Position numbers and translations under genes: made by a program
Assembly: GCA_019634895.1 (NCBI GenBank)
Contig: JAHCAM010000023.1
Location: 1 to 36,679 of the forward strand
Direction: 5' to 3'
DNA: 36,679 nucleotides
DNA from: Steroidobacteraceae bacterium
GTDB taxonomy: Bacteria > Pseudomonadota > Gammaproteobacteria > Steroidobacterales > Steroidobacteraceae
The notes under the pieces: model-generated
What the model was told of the DNA's origin: nothing
Database searches by the model: none
Seen by the model: only the letters and a program-made list of their open reading frames with translations
In this document: positions 12,808-22,657 of the stretch, piece after piece
How positions within the stretch are numbered: position 1 is the first letter of the stretch
Layout of the letters: each line of letters starts with the position of its first letter

Positions 12808-13860
12808 CTAGGCCGGCCGACCGCCCTCCAGGTGCAGCGCCGGGCGCTCGACGCAATCGCGTGCCGCGGCGACCGCCGCCTGCCAGCGCGGATCCTGCGC
12901 CAGCGCGCGGTCCGCTCCGTCGCGGCCGTGCAGGCGGGCCAGGCGCATGCGGCTGACCGGGCTGATCGGCACCCGCAGGGCGTCCAGCAGCCGGACCACT
13001 GCCGCCCGGTCGTTGCAGACCGGCAGCACGTCGCATCCGGCTGCGAGCGCCTGTTCCGCGCGCGTGGCGATGTCGCCGAATGCGGCGGCGCCCGCCATCG
13101 ACAGGTCGTCCGCGAACGCCGCGCCCTGGAAGCCGAGTTGCCCGCGCAGCACGCCGCCGATCCAGCGCGGCGACAGGCTGGCCGGGAGCGGGTCGACCGC
13201 CGGGAACACGACATGCGCGGCCATCACCGCAGCCAGGCCGTTGGCCATCAGCCGCCGGTAGGGGGACAGGTCGGCCTCGATATCCGCCCAGTCACGCCGA
13301 TCCACCGGCGACGCCACGTGGGAATCGGCCGCCACCGCACCGTGGCCGGGGAAGTGCTTGGCCGTCGCCTCCATGCCCGCTTCGCGCATGCCGAGCATCC
13401 AGGCGACCGCCAGATCGCCGACCGCGCGGGCATCCGCATGCAGCGCCCGGTCGCCGATGGCCTGGTTCACGCCGTAATCGAGGTCCACGCAGGGTGCGAA
13501 CGACAGATCCACCCCGGCGGCGCGAAGCTCCGCCGCCATGAGCCAGCCCAGCTGGCGCGCGAGCGCGATGCCTTCCGGCGCGCTGATGCTGTAGCGACGC
13601 CCGATCTCGCGCGCCGCTGGCAGGCGCGTGAAGCCGTCGCGGAAGCGCTGCACCCGTCCGCCCTCCTGGTCCACCGCGACCAGCAGCGCCGGCGTGCGGA
13701 TGGCGTGGATCTCGGCGACCAGCCGCGACAGCTGCTCCACGCTCTCGAAGTTGCGCGTGAACAGGATCACGCTGCCGACCAGCGGGTGCGCCAGCAGCTC
13801 GCGGTCCTGCGGCTCGAGCGCGATGCCGGCGATGTCCGCCATCACCGGGCCGAGCGTCAT
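12808..13860 (-). CDS. nagZ: Beta-N-acetylhexosaminidase NagZ (peptidoglycan recycling)
   Basis: Cytoplasmic glycoside hydrolase family 3 enzyme that removes GlcNAc from anhydro-muropeptides during cell-wall recycling; its product can induce AmpC-type beta-lactamases in some bacteria. The 350 residues include VAVDQEGGRVQRFRDGFTRL (61-80), the catalytic-loop histidines in KHFPGHG (168-174) and the nucleophile region DDLSMAGAA (251-259; the usual preceding Ser is Ala here). The ATG at 13860 shares ATGA with the rlmD stop, and the N-terminus matches NagZ relatives. Last gene of the long lepA-to-nagZ run; converges on mfd. Confidence 0.96.
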   Translation of the reverse strand: MTLGPVMADIAGIALEPQDRELLAHPLVGSVILFTRNFESVEQLSRLVAEIHAIRTPALLVAVDQEGGRVQRFRDGFTRLPAAREIGRRYSISAPEGIALARQLGWLMAAELRAAGVDLSFAPCVDLDYGVNQAIGDRALHADARAVGDLAVAWMLGMREAGMEATAKHFPGHGAVAADSHVASPVDRRDWADIEADLSPYRRLMANGLAAVMAAHVVFPAVDPLPASLSPRWIGGVLRGQLGFQGAAFADDLSMAGAAAFGDIATRAEQALAAGCDVLPVCNDRAAVVRLLDALRVPISPVSRMRLARLHGRDGADRALAQDPRWQAAVAAARDCVERPALHLEGGRPA

Positions 13861-15167
13861 GCGGAGGGCTCGAACAGGGCGATGGATTCGACATGCGCCG
13901 TGTGCGGGAACATGTCCATGATGCCGGCCGCGGCCAGGCTGAATCCGTGCTCTTTCACCAGGATGCCCGCGTCCCGCGCCAGGGTGCCCGCATGGCAGGA
14001 AACGTACACGATCCGGCGCGGGCGTGCCGCGGCGATGGCCGGCAGGGCTTCGCGGGCGCCGGCTCGCGGCGGGTCCAGCAGCACCAGGTCGCAGTCCCCG
14101 CCCCAGCCGGCCCCGGCCTCTGGGGATGCGAGGTCCGCTGCCAGGAACCGGGCGTTGGCGATCCCGTTGCGGTCCGCGTTCTCCCGCGCCCGCGCCACCA
14201 GCGCGGGGTCGCCCTCCACGCCCGTGGCGACGGCGACGCGTTGCGCGAGCGGCAACGTGAAATTGCCGATTCCGCAGAAGAGATCCAGCGCACGGTCGGT
14301 CGGTCGTGGCGCCAGCAGTTCCAGCGTCGCCGCCACCATGCGGCGGTTCATCTCGCCATTGACCTGGATGAAGTCCGTGGGCGCGAAACGGATGCCGGCC
14401 GGCAGTCCCGGCAGCCCGTAGCCGAGCGGCGTGCCCGGCGGCGAGAGCGGTGCGACCGTGTCGAGCCCGCCGCTCTGCAGGTAGATCTCCACCGCATGCC
14501 TGCGCTCGAAGGCGCGCAGCAACTCGAGGTCGGCGGCGGTCGGCGGATCGAGCACCCGCAGCACCAGCGCGGTGGCATTGTCCGCGACCGCCACCTCGAC
14601 CTGGGCCACGCGTCGCATGATCGTGAGGCTGCCGACCAGCGTGGCGAGCGGCTCGATCAGCCGGCCCGCGTCTCCGGCCAGCACCTCGCAGCCGCGCAGG
14701 TCGGCCAGCAGCGGGCTCGAGCGCTCGCGAAACCCGACCAGCACGCGGCCCTTGCGCTCGACGTAGCGGCAGCCGAGCCGCGCGCGACGGCGGTAATTCC
14801 AGGCCGGACCGGCGAGCGGCGGCAGCCAGCGCAGGGGGCTCACGCCCCCCAGCCGCTCGAGCTGTTCGGCGACGATGCGGCCCTTGGCCTCGAGCTGCCT
14901 CTGGTAGTCGAGGTGCTGCAGCGAGCAGCCGCCGCAGACGCCGAAATGCGCGCAGCGCGGCGTCACGCGATCCGGCGACGGCCGCAATACCTCGACCATC
15001 TGCGCTTCGTCACGCCGGCGGCGGCGCACCGTACGCTGCAGGCGCACCTGCTCGCCCGGCAGGGCGCCGTCGACGAACACGGCCTTGCCGCCAAGGCGCG
15101 CGATGCCCCGCCCCTGGTGATCGAGCGCGGCGATCTCGGCGGTCTCGGGAGCGGGCGGCGCCTTCAA
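13857..15167 (-). CDS. rlmD: 23S rRNA (uracil-1939-C5)-methyltransferase RlmD
   Basis: SAM-dependent RNA methyltransferase of the RlmD/TrmA family. With the start chosen it has 436 residues, against 433 in E. coli. It has an N-terminal TRAM domain (about 8-60), an Fe-S binding set Cys72, Cys78, Cys81 and Cys160, a SAM-binding DLFCGIGNFTLPLA motif, LLDPPRAG, and the catalytic Cys391 in YVSCHAGTLARD. The four cluster cysteines are what separates RlmD from TrmA. The start is inferred: TTG at 15167 shares TTGA with the preceding stop; a GTG at 15179 (four codons longer) is the main rival. The reading frame stays open far upstream, which is an artefact of GC-rich DNA. Confidence 0.93.
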   Translation of the reverse strand: MKAPPAPETAEIAALDHQGRGIARLGGKAVFVDGALPGEQVRLQRTVRRRRRDEAQMVEVLRPSPDRVTPRCAHFGVCGGCSLQHLDYQRQLEAKGRIVAEQLERLGGVSPLRWLPPLAGPAWNYRRRARLGCRYVERKGRVLVGFRERSSPLLADLRGCEVLAGDAGRLIEPLATLVGSLTIMRRVAQVEVAVADNATALVLRVLDPPTAADLELLRAFERRHAVEIYLQSGGLDTVAPLSPPGTPLGYGLPGLPAGIRFAPTDFIQVNGEMNRRMVAATLELLAPRPTDRALDLFCGIGNFTLPLAQRVAVATGVEGDPALVARARENADRNGIANARFLAADLASPEAGAGWGGDCDLVLLDPPRAGAREALPAIAAARPRRIVYVSCHAGTLARDAGILVKEHGFSLAAAGIMDMFPHTAHVESIALFEPSA

Positions 15168-15949
15168 TCCTGCCGCCACGCCGCGAGGAAACGGCGCCAG
15201 TGCGCATCGCGCCGTTCTGCGAGCCAGCCGCGGACCCGTTCGAATTCCTGCGCGCAGGCCGTCGCGGACAGCCGCCCGCGCACCAGCTCGAACCGCAGGT
15301 AGACGAGGTAGGTATTCATGACGTCGGTTTCGCAATAGTCGCGGATCTCGCCGATGCGGCCTTCCCGCCAGGCGCCCCAGACCTGGTCGCCGGCCATGCC
15401 CAGCTTGCCCGGCAGCCCCAGCAGCAGGGCTACGTGGTCGAGGCTCGCGCGGCCGCGCGCCTGGTAGCCGGACAGCACGTCCATCAGGTCGACATGCCGC
15501 ATGTGGAAGCGGTTCAGGTAGTTGTTCCACTTGAAGTCGCGGTCGAGCTCGCCCGTGTCCCAGTACACCGCAGAGGCGATGCCGTGGCGCAGCATGCGGT
15601 AGTGCAGCACCGGCAGGTCGAAGCCCGAGCCGTTCCAGGTGACGAGCGTCGGCTTGAGCTTGTCGATGCCGCTGAAGAACCGGCGCAGCAGCTCGTCCTC
15701 GGGGCTGTCCGCCGTGCCCACGCTCCAGACCCGGAACTGGTCGCCGCTGCGCAGCAACGCAGAGATCGCGACCACGCGGTGCTGCTCGTAAGGCAGGAAG
15801 GCGCTGCCGGTTTCCTCGTTGCGCCGGGCGAACATGGCCTCCGCCACCGCCGCGTCGTCCCCATCGCCGATGCCGGGCAGCCGCCGCCCGAGCTCGACGT
15901 CCGGAACGGTCTCGATGTCGAACACCAGGCAATGCAGTGGCGTGCTCAT
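15164..15949 (-). CDS. Predicted 3'-5' exonuclease, PolB-like DEDDy family
   Basis: A 261-residue protein matching the predicted PolB-like 3'-5' exonuclease family. All acidic metal ligands of a DEDDy exonuclease are visible: FDIET (Asp11 and Glu13), WNGSGFD (Asp111) and YCETD (Tyr205 and Asp209). The FDLPVLHYR and NRFHMRHVDLMDVLS segments are also typical. The substrate is unknown; single-stranded DNA or RNA ends are both possible. The ATG at 15949 shares ATGA with the acpS stop, and its own stop overlaps the rlmD start. Its place among rRNA processing, repair and ribosome-assembly genes suggests nucleic-acid housekeeping. Confidence 0.88.
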   Translation of the reverse strand: MSTPLHCLVFDIETVPDVELGRRLPGIGDGDDAAVAEAMFARRNEETGSAFLPYEQHRVVAISALLRSGDQFRVWSVGTADSPEDELLRRFFSGIDKLKPTLVTWNGSGFDLPVLHYRMLRHGIASAVYWDTGELDRDFKWNNYLNRFHMRHVDLMDVLSGYQARGRASLDHVALLLGLPGKLGMAGDQVWGAWREGRIGEIRDYCETDVMNTYLVYLRFELVRGRLSATACAQEFERVRGWLAERRDAHWRRFLAAWRQD

Positions 15950-16329
15950 GACTTCTTCATCAGCACCGCGACCGCGAACACCAGCCCGGCCTCGTCCGAC
16001 AGGCTCACGTGCCCGTCGCCGGCACCGAGTCGGTCGGCGACCGCACGGCCGCGGGCCGAATAGCGCACTTCCGGCTTGCCCCGCGCGTCCGGCACGAACC
16101 CGACGTCGCGGACCCAGACGCCGTGGCCGAATCCGGTGCCGAGCGCCTTGACGATCGCCTCCTTCGCCGCAAAGCGCATGGCCAGGAAGCGCGTCGGGCG
16201 GGGGTTCGACTCGAACAATGCGAGTTCCTCCGGCATCAGCAGCCGTTCGACGAAGTGGCGGCCGAAGCGCTCGTGGGCGGCGGCGATGCGCTCGATGCGC
16301 ACCACGTCGGTGCCGATGCCGAAGATCAT
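15946..16329 (-). CDS. acpS: Holo-[acyl-carrier-protein] synthase AcpS
   Basis: Transfers phosphopantetheine from CoA to the serine of acyl carrier protein, activating fatty-acid synthesis. The 127-residue length is typical. The N-terminal [14 protein letters not shown] contains magnesium-binding Asp8, and [15 protein letters not shown] (52-66) contains Glu57, the second metal ligand, and the CoA-binding lysine. [15 protein letters not shown] forms the C-terminal strands. The ATG at 16329 shares ATGA with the pdxJ stop. The pdxJ-acpS pair is conserved in many gammaproteobacteria. Confidence 0.97.
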   Translation of the reverse strand: MIFGIGTDVVRIERIAAAHERFGRHFVERLLMPEELALFESNPRPTRFLAMRFAAKEAIVKALGTGFGHGVWVRDVGFVPDARGKPEVRYSARGRAVADRLGAGDGHVSLSDEAGLVFAVAVLMKKS

Positions 16330-17063
16330 GCCCCGCGCGCTTCCCGCATCAGCCGCTTCATCTCCGCAACCGCCGCGCCGATGCCGGTGGTGAGCGCGCG
16401 CGCCACGATGGCGTGCCCGATGTTGAGTTCGGCGAGTTCCGGCAGCGCGGCCACCGGCTGCACGTTGTGGTAATCCAGCCCGTGCCCGGCGTGCACGAGC
16501 AGGCCCGCGGCCGCCGCCCGGCGTGCCGCATCGGCGAGCCGGGCAAGTTCCTTCGCTCGTGCCGGGCCGTCGGCCTCGGCATACGCGCCCGTGTGCAGCT
16601 CGACCGCCGCCGCGCCGGCGCCGGCCGCGGCCTCCACCTGGGCCGCGTCGGGATCGATGAACAGCGCTACGCGGATGCCCGCGTCGGCCAGGCGCGCGCA
16701 GGCCGCGCGGATCGCCGCCTGCTGGCCGGCGACGTCGAGTCCGCCCTCGGTCGTCAGTTCCGTGCGCTTCTCCGGCACCAGGCACGCATCCCGCGGCAGC
16801 ACGCGCGCGGCGATGGCCAGCATTTCCGCGGTCGCCGCGATCTCGAGGTTCATGCGGGTCTGCAGCGCGGCGCGCATCGCCACGACGTCGCGGTCCTGGA
16901 TGTGGCGGCGGTCCTCGCGCAGGTGCAGCGTAATGCTGTCGGCGCCGGACTGCTCCGCGACCAGCGCCGCCAGCAGCGGATCCGGCGAGCGGCCGCCGCG
17001 CGCCTGGCGCAGCGTCGCCACGTGGTCGATGTTGACGCCCAGCAGGATGGACTTCGCGCTCAT
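16326..17063 (-). CDS. pdxJ: Pyridoxine 5'-phosphate synthase PdxJ
   Basis: Last ring-forming step of DXP-dependent vitamin B6 synthesis: condenses 3-amino-2-oxopropyl phosphate with 1-deoxyxylulose 5-phosphate in the cytoplasm. The 245 residues begin with the family signature [16 protein letters not shown] (8-23), followed by [14 protein letters not shown] with the active-site histidines and arginines, and end with [19 protein letters not shown], the phosphate-binding end of the TIM barrel. The ATG at 17063 shares ATGA with the recO stop. Confidence 0.97.
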   Translation of the reverse strand: MSAKSILLGVNIDHVATLRQARGGRSPDPLLAALVAEQSGADSITLHLREDRRHIQDRDVVAMRAALQTRMNLEIAATAEMLAIAARVLPRDACLVPEKRTELTTEGGLDVAGQQAAIRAACARLADAGIRVALFIDPDAAQVEAAAGAGAAAVELHTGAYAEADGPARAKELARLADAARRAAAAGLLVHAGHGLDYHNVQPVAALPELAELNIGHAIVARALTTGIGAAVAEMKRLMREARGA

Positions 17064-17785
17064 TCTCGGTGCTCCCGCCGGCGCAGCGCCATCATCACCT
17101 CGCGGCTCGTGAGGCCGCGCCCCTCGAGGCAGTGTGCGATGGCAGCGCCGTAGATGCGGCGCGCCGCGGCCAGCGCCTGCGGCTCGCCCAGCTCGCCGCG
17201 GGCGACCGCCAGCAGGTCGCGCCCGCGGAACGCGTCGGCCACCGCATCGCGGACGGCCAGCAGCCCGCGCCCCGGCTCGAAATGATAGTACCGTTCGGGA
17301 TCCAGCGTTTCCCCGGCGGCGGCGTCGGCGCCGAGCACCAGGCCGTACCCGAGTTCCTCGAGCAGCACCGCCTCGAATGCCCGCAGCGGCTGGTGGCCGG
17401 CGGATGCGGCGATCCCCGCGAGCGCCGCGCCGTACGCGTCGAACAGCCGCTCGTGCCGGTCCTCGCGCGGCAGCAGCTTCAGCAGCAGTTCATTGAGGTA
17501 GAAGCCGGACAGCAGGCGCCCGGGTGGCAGTCCGGGCGCGGCGCCCGCCGCCTCCGCGGCGGTCAGGGTGCCGCCGTCGGCGCGGCCGCTCCAGGACACG
17601 GTGAGCGGCTGGAATGGCCGCAGCAGGCCGCGCCAGGGCGACTTCGGCCGTCGCGCGCCGTGCGCGAACAGGGTGACGCGTCCGTGCTCGCGGGTCAGCA
17701 GTTCGAGGATCCGGCTGGTGTCGCTCCAGGGCCGGTGATGCAGCAGCCAGGCCGGCGTCAGCTGCACCCGCCGGGGCGCGCTCAT
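17060..17785 (-). CDS. recO: DNA repair protein RecO
   Basis: RecO helps load RecA onto SSB-coated single-stranded DNA in the RecFOR pathway. The 241 residues have the N-terminal OB fold (about 5-80; [20 protein letters not shown], then [11 protein letters not shown]) and a helical C-terminal domain with [16 protein letters not shown] and [12 protein letters not shown]. No zinc-finger cysteines are present, as in other gammaproteobacterial RecO. The ATG at 17785 shares ATGA with the era stop. The era-recO-pdxJ order is the classical one. Confidence 0.95.
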   Translation of the reverse strand: MSAPRRVQLTPAWLLHHRPWSDTSRILELLTREHGRVTLFAHGARRPKSPWRGLLRPFQPLTVSWSGRADGGTLTAAEAAGAAPGLPPGRLLSGFYLNELLLKLLPREDRHERLFDAYGAALAGIAASAGHQPLRAFEAVLLEELGYGLVLGADAAAGETLDPERYYHFEPGRGLLAVRDAVADAFRGRDLLAVARGELGEPQALAAARRIYGAAIAHCLEGRGLTSREVMMALRRREHRE

Positions 17786-18684
17786 GGCGCGCCGTGGCCG
17801 AGCCGGCGCAGCATGCCCGGGTCGTCGCTCCAGCCCTTGCGCACGCGCACCCAGGTCGACAGGTGCACGCGCCGGCCGAGCCGCTCGTTGAGCGCGAGAC
17901 GGGCGGCGCGGCCGATCGCCTTCAGCCGCGCCCCTCCGGTGCCGATCACGATCTTGCGCTGGCCTTCGCGTTCGACCCAGATGACGGCGTCGATCCCGGT
18001 GCGTCCGTCGGACGTTTCCTCGAAGCGCTCGATCTCGACCGCGATGCCGTAGGGCAACTCGGCCGACAGCGCGATCATGAGCTGTTCGCGCACGATCTCC
18101 GCGGCGAGGAAGCGCTCGCTGCGATCCGTGACCTGCTCCTCCGGCCAGGCGGCCGGTGCTTCGGGCAGCAGCCCGACCACCGCGTCGACGAGGCGGTCGA
18201 GGTTTTCCCCTTGCTCGGCGGAGACCGGCACGATGGCCGCGAATTCATGGCGGCCGGCGAGGTCCTCGAGCAGCGGCAGCAGCCGCTCCCGGGGCCGCAT
18301 CCGGTCGATCTTGTTGACGGCGAGCACCACCGGAAGGCGGGCCTCCACCAGGCGCGCGAGCGCATCGCCGTCGGCGCTGGTCCAGCGCGGTGCCGCAACC
18401 ACCAGGATCGCGGCGTCAGCGCCCGCGAGCGCCGCCGCCGCCTCCCGGCTCATCGCGTGGGCGAGCCGGCTGCCGGCCGCGGCGCCGGCGCCGGGCGTGT
18501 CCAGCAGCGCGAGCTGGAAGCCGGGTCGCGTCACGATGCCCTGGATGCGATGGCGCGTGGTCTGGGCCTTGGGCGTGACGATGCTGAGCTTCTGCCCGAC
18601 CAGCGCATTGAAGAGCGTGGACTTGCCGACGTTGGGGCGGCCCGCGAGCACCGCCGTGCCGCAGCGGAATGCGGCGGCGTTCAC
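17782..18684 (-). CDS. era: Ribosome-assembly GTPase Era
   Basis: Essential GTPase that binds the 3' end of 16S rRNA during 30S maturation. The 300 residues (301 in E. coli) contain G1 GRPNVGKST (15-23), G2 Thr43 in KAQTTRHRI, G3 DTPG (62-65), G4 NKID (about 122-125) and a C-terminal KH domain with the IVIGTGGARLKAIG segment. The start is the GTG at 18684, which shares GTGA with the rnc stop and gives the proper distance to G1; the frame stays open upstream but that extension is the rnc shadow. Translational coupling of rnc and era is well known. Confidence 0.96.
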   Translation of the reverse strand: MNAAAFRCGTAVLAGRPNVGKSTLFNALVGQKLSIVTPKAQTTRHRIQGIVTRPGFQLALLDTPGAGAAAGSRLAHAMSREAAAALAGADAAILVVAAPRWTSADGDALARLVEARLPVVLAVNKIDRMRPRERLLPLLEDLAGRHEFAAIVPVSAEQGENLDRLVDAVVGLLPEAPAAWPEEQVTDRSERFLAAEIVREQLMIALSAELPYGIAVEIERFEETSDGRTGIDAVIWVEREGQRKIVIGTGGARLKAIGRAARLALNERLGRRVHLSTWVRVRKGWSDDPGMLRRLGHGAP

Positions 18685-19367
18685 CGCGAAGCCCGCACCG
18701 AAGGGTCGTCGAGGACGCGCTGCGCCGCCTCCTGCTCCGCGCGCCGGCGGCTGCTGCCTTCCGCCTCGGCGCGGACCCCGAGGTCGGCGACGTCGCAGCA
18801 CACGCGGAAGCGCTGCTCGTGCGGCTCCCCGGAAACGTCCAGCACCGTGTACGCCGGCAGCGGCAGTCCCCTGCCCTGCAGCCATTCCTGCAGCCGGGTC
18901 TTCGGATCCTTCAGCAGGCCGGCGGCGGGCAGCGCCGCCATCGGCCCGTCGAACAGGCGGGACGCCGCCTCCCGGACCGCTGCCAGGCCGCGGTCCACGT
19001 AGATCGCGCCGAACAGCGCCTCGAGCGCGTCCGCGAGTATGGTGGCGCGCCGCTGTCCGCCGGATTTCAGTTCGCCCTCGCCGAGCCGCAGGTGCTCGCC
19101 CAGCCCGACCCCGGCCGCGGTCGCGGCCAGGGCCTCGCCGCTCACCAGCGCCGCGCGATAGCGGGACAGCTCGCCCTCGCTGGCTTCCGGGAAGCGCTGG
19201 TACAGCAGTTCGGCGACGACGAATGACAGGACGGCGTCGCCCAGGTACTCCAGCCGCTCGTTGTTTTCGGAACCCGCACTGCGGTGCGTCAGCGCGCGCG
19301 CCAGCAGCGCGGGATCGGCGAGCGTGCAGCCCAGGCGCTCCTCCAGCCAGCGTGCGGCGGAATCCAC
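18681..19367 (-). CDS. rnc: Ribonuclease III
   Basis: Double-strand-specific endoribonuclease that processes rRNA precursors and some mRNAs. The 228 residues (226 in E. coli) have the nuclease domain with signature NERLEYLGDAVL and ILADALEALFG, preserving the catalytic acidic residues, and a C-terminal double-stranded RNA-binding domain (about 153-222; KTRLQEWLQGRG to RRRAEQEAAQRVL). I place the start at the GTG at 19367, 17 bases after the DUF4845 stop, since it gives the family length; there is no obvious ribosome-binding site and the frame is open further upstream. Its stop overlaps the era start. Confidence 0.93.
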   Translation of the reverse strand: MDSAARWLEERLGCTLADPALLARALTHRSAGSENNERLEYLGDAVLSFVVAELLYQRFPEASEGELSRYRAALVSGEALAATAAGVGLGEHLRLGEGELKSGGQRRATILADALEALFGAIYVDRGLAAVREAASRLFDGPMAALPAAGLLKDPKTRLQEWLQGRGLPLPAYTVLDVSGEPHEQRFRVCCDVADLGVRAEAEGSSRRRAEQEAAQRVLDDPSVRASR

Positions 19368-19383
19368 GCGGGCCCGGGCGCGC

Positions 19384-19755
19384 TCAGCGCGCGGCGACTT
19401 CGACGGTCTTGTCGAACTCGACCAGGAACGACAAGTTGCCCGCCAGCGGAACCGTGTCGCTGTAGGCCGCGCGCATGAAGAAGGTGCCTCCTTCACGGCG
19501 GATCTCGATGTCCCTCGAGGTGATGATCTCGACCATCTCGATGTCGAAATGGCGCTCGACCGCCCGGCGCAGCATGATCTCGCTGACACCAGGGTCGCTG
19601 TTGTGCTCGTCGCGGACCTTCTCCAGGGTCGCGGCGACGCGCATGTACTCGAGGTACTTCGGCGTCAGCCGGATGGCGGAATAGACCCATGCGCCGACCA
19701 CGATGACCAGCACGACGATCCCGAGGAAGGTCATGCCACGCTGCCTGTGCTGCAT
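19384..19755 (-). CDS. DUF4845 single-span membrane protein
   Basis: A 123-residue protein with a short basic N-terminus (MQHRQRG), one membrane helix (about 8-27, MTFLGIVVLVIVVGAWVYSA) and a soluble domain facing the periplasm by the positive-inside rule. It matches the DUF4845 family, which sits between lepB and rnc in many gamma- and betaproteobacteria; the N-terminus looks slightly pilin-like but lacks a prepilin cleavage motif. Function unknown. The ATG at 19755 has a TAGGAG ribosome-binding site 9 bases upstream, which includes the lepB stop codon. Confidence 0.88.
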   Translation of the reverse strand: MQHRQRGMTFLGIVVLVIVVGAWVYSAIRLTPKYLEYMRVAATLEKVRDEHNSDPGVSEIMLRRAVERHFDIEMVEIITSRDIEIRREGGTFFMRAAYSDTVPLAGNLSFLVEFDKTVEVAAR

Positions 19756-19767
19756 ACCGACGTGCTC

Positions 19768-20550
19768 CTACCGGATCCCGGTGCCCATACGCTCCCAGAG
19801 CAGGAACGGGCCCGGCCCCGGGTTGAAGGAAAGCCAGATCGCCTCGGCCTTGCCGATGACGTGGTCCGCGGGCACGAAGCCCACGTCCGGAAACCGGCTG
19901 TCGCGGCTGTTGTTGCGGTTGTCGCCCATCATGAAGTAGTGCCCGGCCGGCACCCGCCATTCCCCCTCCATGCTGGGCCGCGTCGGGTCCAGCATCAGGA
20001 CATGGCGCCTGCCGTCGAGCTGCTCCTCGCCCACCTGGGTGAACGGATACTGCTCGTTCTTGGGGCCGGAATACAACTCGCCCGGATCGATCTGCGACGC
20101 AATGCCGTTGATCCAGACTTGCGAGCCCGCCACACGCACCGTATCGCCGGGCATCCCCACCAGGCGCTTGATGAAGACGACCGAGGGTTCGGACGGCTTG
20201 CGGAACACCACCACGTCGCCCCGGGCCGGCTCGCCGATCTCGAGAACCCGCGCGTTCAGCACCGGCAGGCGCAGCCCGTAGCGCCACTTGTTCACGAAGA
20301 TGAAGTCGCCCTGGATCAGCGTCGGCATCATCGAGTCCGAGGGGATCCGGAACGGCTCGTACAGGAAGGAGCGCAGCGCCAGCACGATGACGATCACCGG
20401 GAAGAAGGAACGCGAGTAGTCCACCAGCAGCGGTTCCTTCACCACCCCGCGGGCGCGGCGCTTCGCCGCGAACCACCAGCGGTCCAGGCCCCAGACGGCG
20501 CCGGTAAGCGCCGCCAGCACCACCAGCACGAATGCGAAATCGACGACCAT
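19768..20550 (-). CDS. lepB: Signal peptidase I (LepB)
   Basis: Inner-membrane serine protease that cuts Sec and Tat signal peptides on the periplasmic side. The 260 residues have two N-terminal membrane helices (about 4-21 and 48-65), the catalytic Ser73 in IPSDSMMPTL, the general-base Lys128 in IKRLVGMPGD, and the family's last box GHYFMMGDNRNNSRDSR. The ATG at 20550 follows the lepA stop by 19 bases. The lepA-lepB pair is the conserved order. Confidence 0.97.
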   Translation of the reverse strand: MVVDFAFVLVVLAALTGAVWGLDRWWFAAKRRARGVVKEPLLVDYSRSFFPVIVIVLALRSFLYEPFRIPSDSMMPTLIQGDFIFVNKWRYGLRLPVLNARVLEIGEPARGDVVVFRKPSEPSVVFIKRLVGMPGDTVRVAGSQVWINGIASQIDPGELYSGPKNEQYPFTQVGEEQLDGRRHVLMLDPTRPSMEGEWRVPAGHYFMMGDNRNNSRDSRFPDVGFVPADHVIGKAEAIWLSFNPGPGPFLLWERMGTGIR

Positions 20551-20569
20551 CAGCCGCTGCTCCTGCCGG

Positions 20570-22372
<1,803 letters not shown>

Positions 22373-22379
22373 GCGGCTG

Positions 22380-22397
22380 CCGGACAGGCGTGTCCGG
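22380..22397 (-). repeat. Perfect hairpin in front of lepA
   Basis: On the minus strand CCGGACA (22397-22391), loop CGCC, TGTCCGG (22386-22380): seven GC-rich pairs with a tetraloop. It lies between the glutaredoxin-like gene and the lepA GTG and would be in the 5' end of a message starting from the adjacent -10. No T-run follows, so attenuation or RNA stabilisation fits as well as termination. Confidence 0.5.
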
Positions 22398-22407
22398 GGA
22401 ACGGCGG

Positions 22408-22416
22408 ATTATAGCA
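22408..22416 (-). promoter_or_regulatory. Extended -10 promoter candidate for the lepA operon
   Basis: The minus strand reads TGCTATAAT, a perfect TATAAT with the extended TGn. It overlaps the stop codon of the glutaredoxin-like gene. No -35 of note lies 16-18 bases upstream, which extended -10 promoters can tolerate. Transcription would start near 22401, about 30 bases before the lepA start. Confidence 0.45.
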
Positions 22417-22657
22417 GCCGGACCACCGCGGCCCGGTCGAGGTGCCCTTGGCAGACGATGCGGTTGCCGCGCGTCAGCACCGGAACCTTGCGCCCGAAGC
22501 GCCGGCACGCGACCGGATCGGCGTCGACGTCCAGGATCTCGACTGCGGCGCCGCGGTCCCCGAGCGCGATCTGCAGCTCGGCAATGAACTCGTCGCAGAG
22601 CGCGCAATGCTCCCGCGTGTAGACGCGCCACTGCGCGCCGTCCGCCGCGGGCCTCAG
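22409..22657 (-). CDS. Glutaredoxin-family protein (DUF836-like), probable CTG start
   Basis: A small thioredoxin-fold protein. The frame reads QWRVYTREHCALCDEFIAEL, then VEILDVDADPVACRRFG, VPVLTRGNRIVC and a final helix ending RLL before TAA. CALC is the redox motif (Cys18 and Cys21) and VPVL the cis-proline motif typical of glutaredoxins. Such a gene next to lepA is known from relatives, but substrates are unknown. No ATG, GTG or TTG is in frame near the expected N-terminus. The only suitable codon is the CTG at 22657, which shares CTGA with the rseB stop exactly as ATGA/GTGA overlaps do elsewhere here; this gives 82 residues. A sequencing error hiding a normal start is the alternative. Confidence 0.82.
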   Translation of the reverse strand: MRPAADGAQWRVYTREHCALCDEFIAELQIALGDRGAAVEILDVDADPVACRRFGRKVPVLTRGNRIVCQGHLDRAAVVRLL

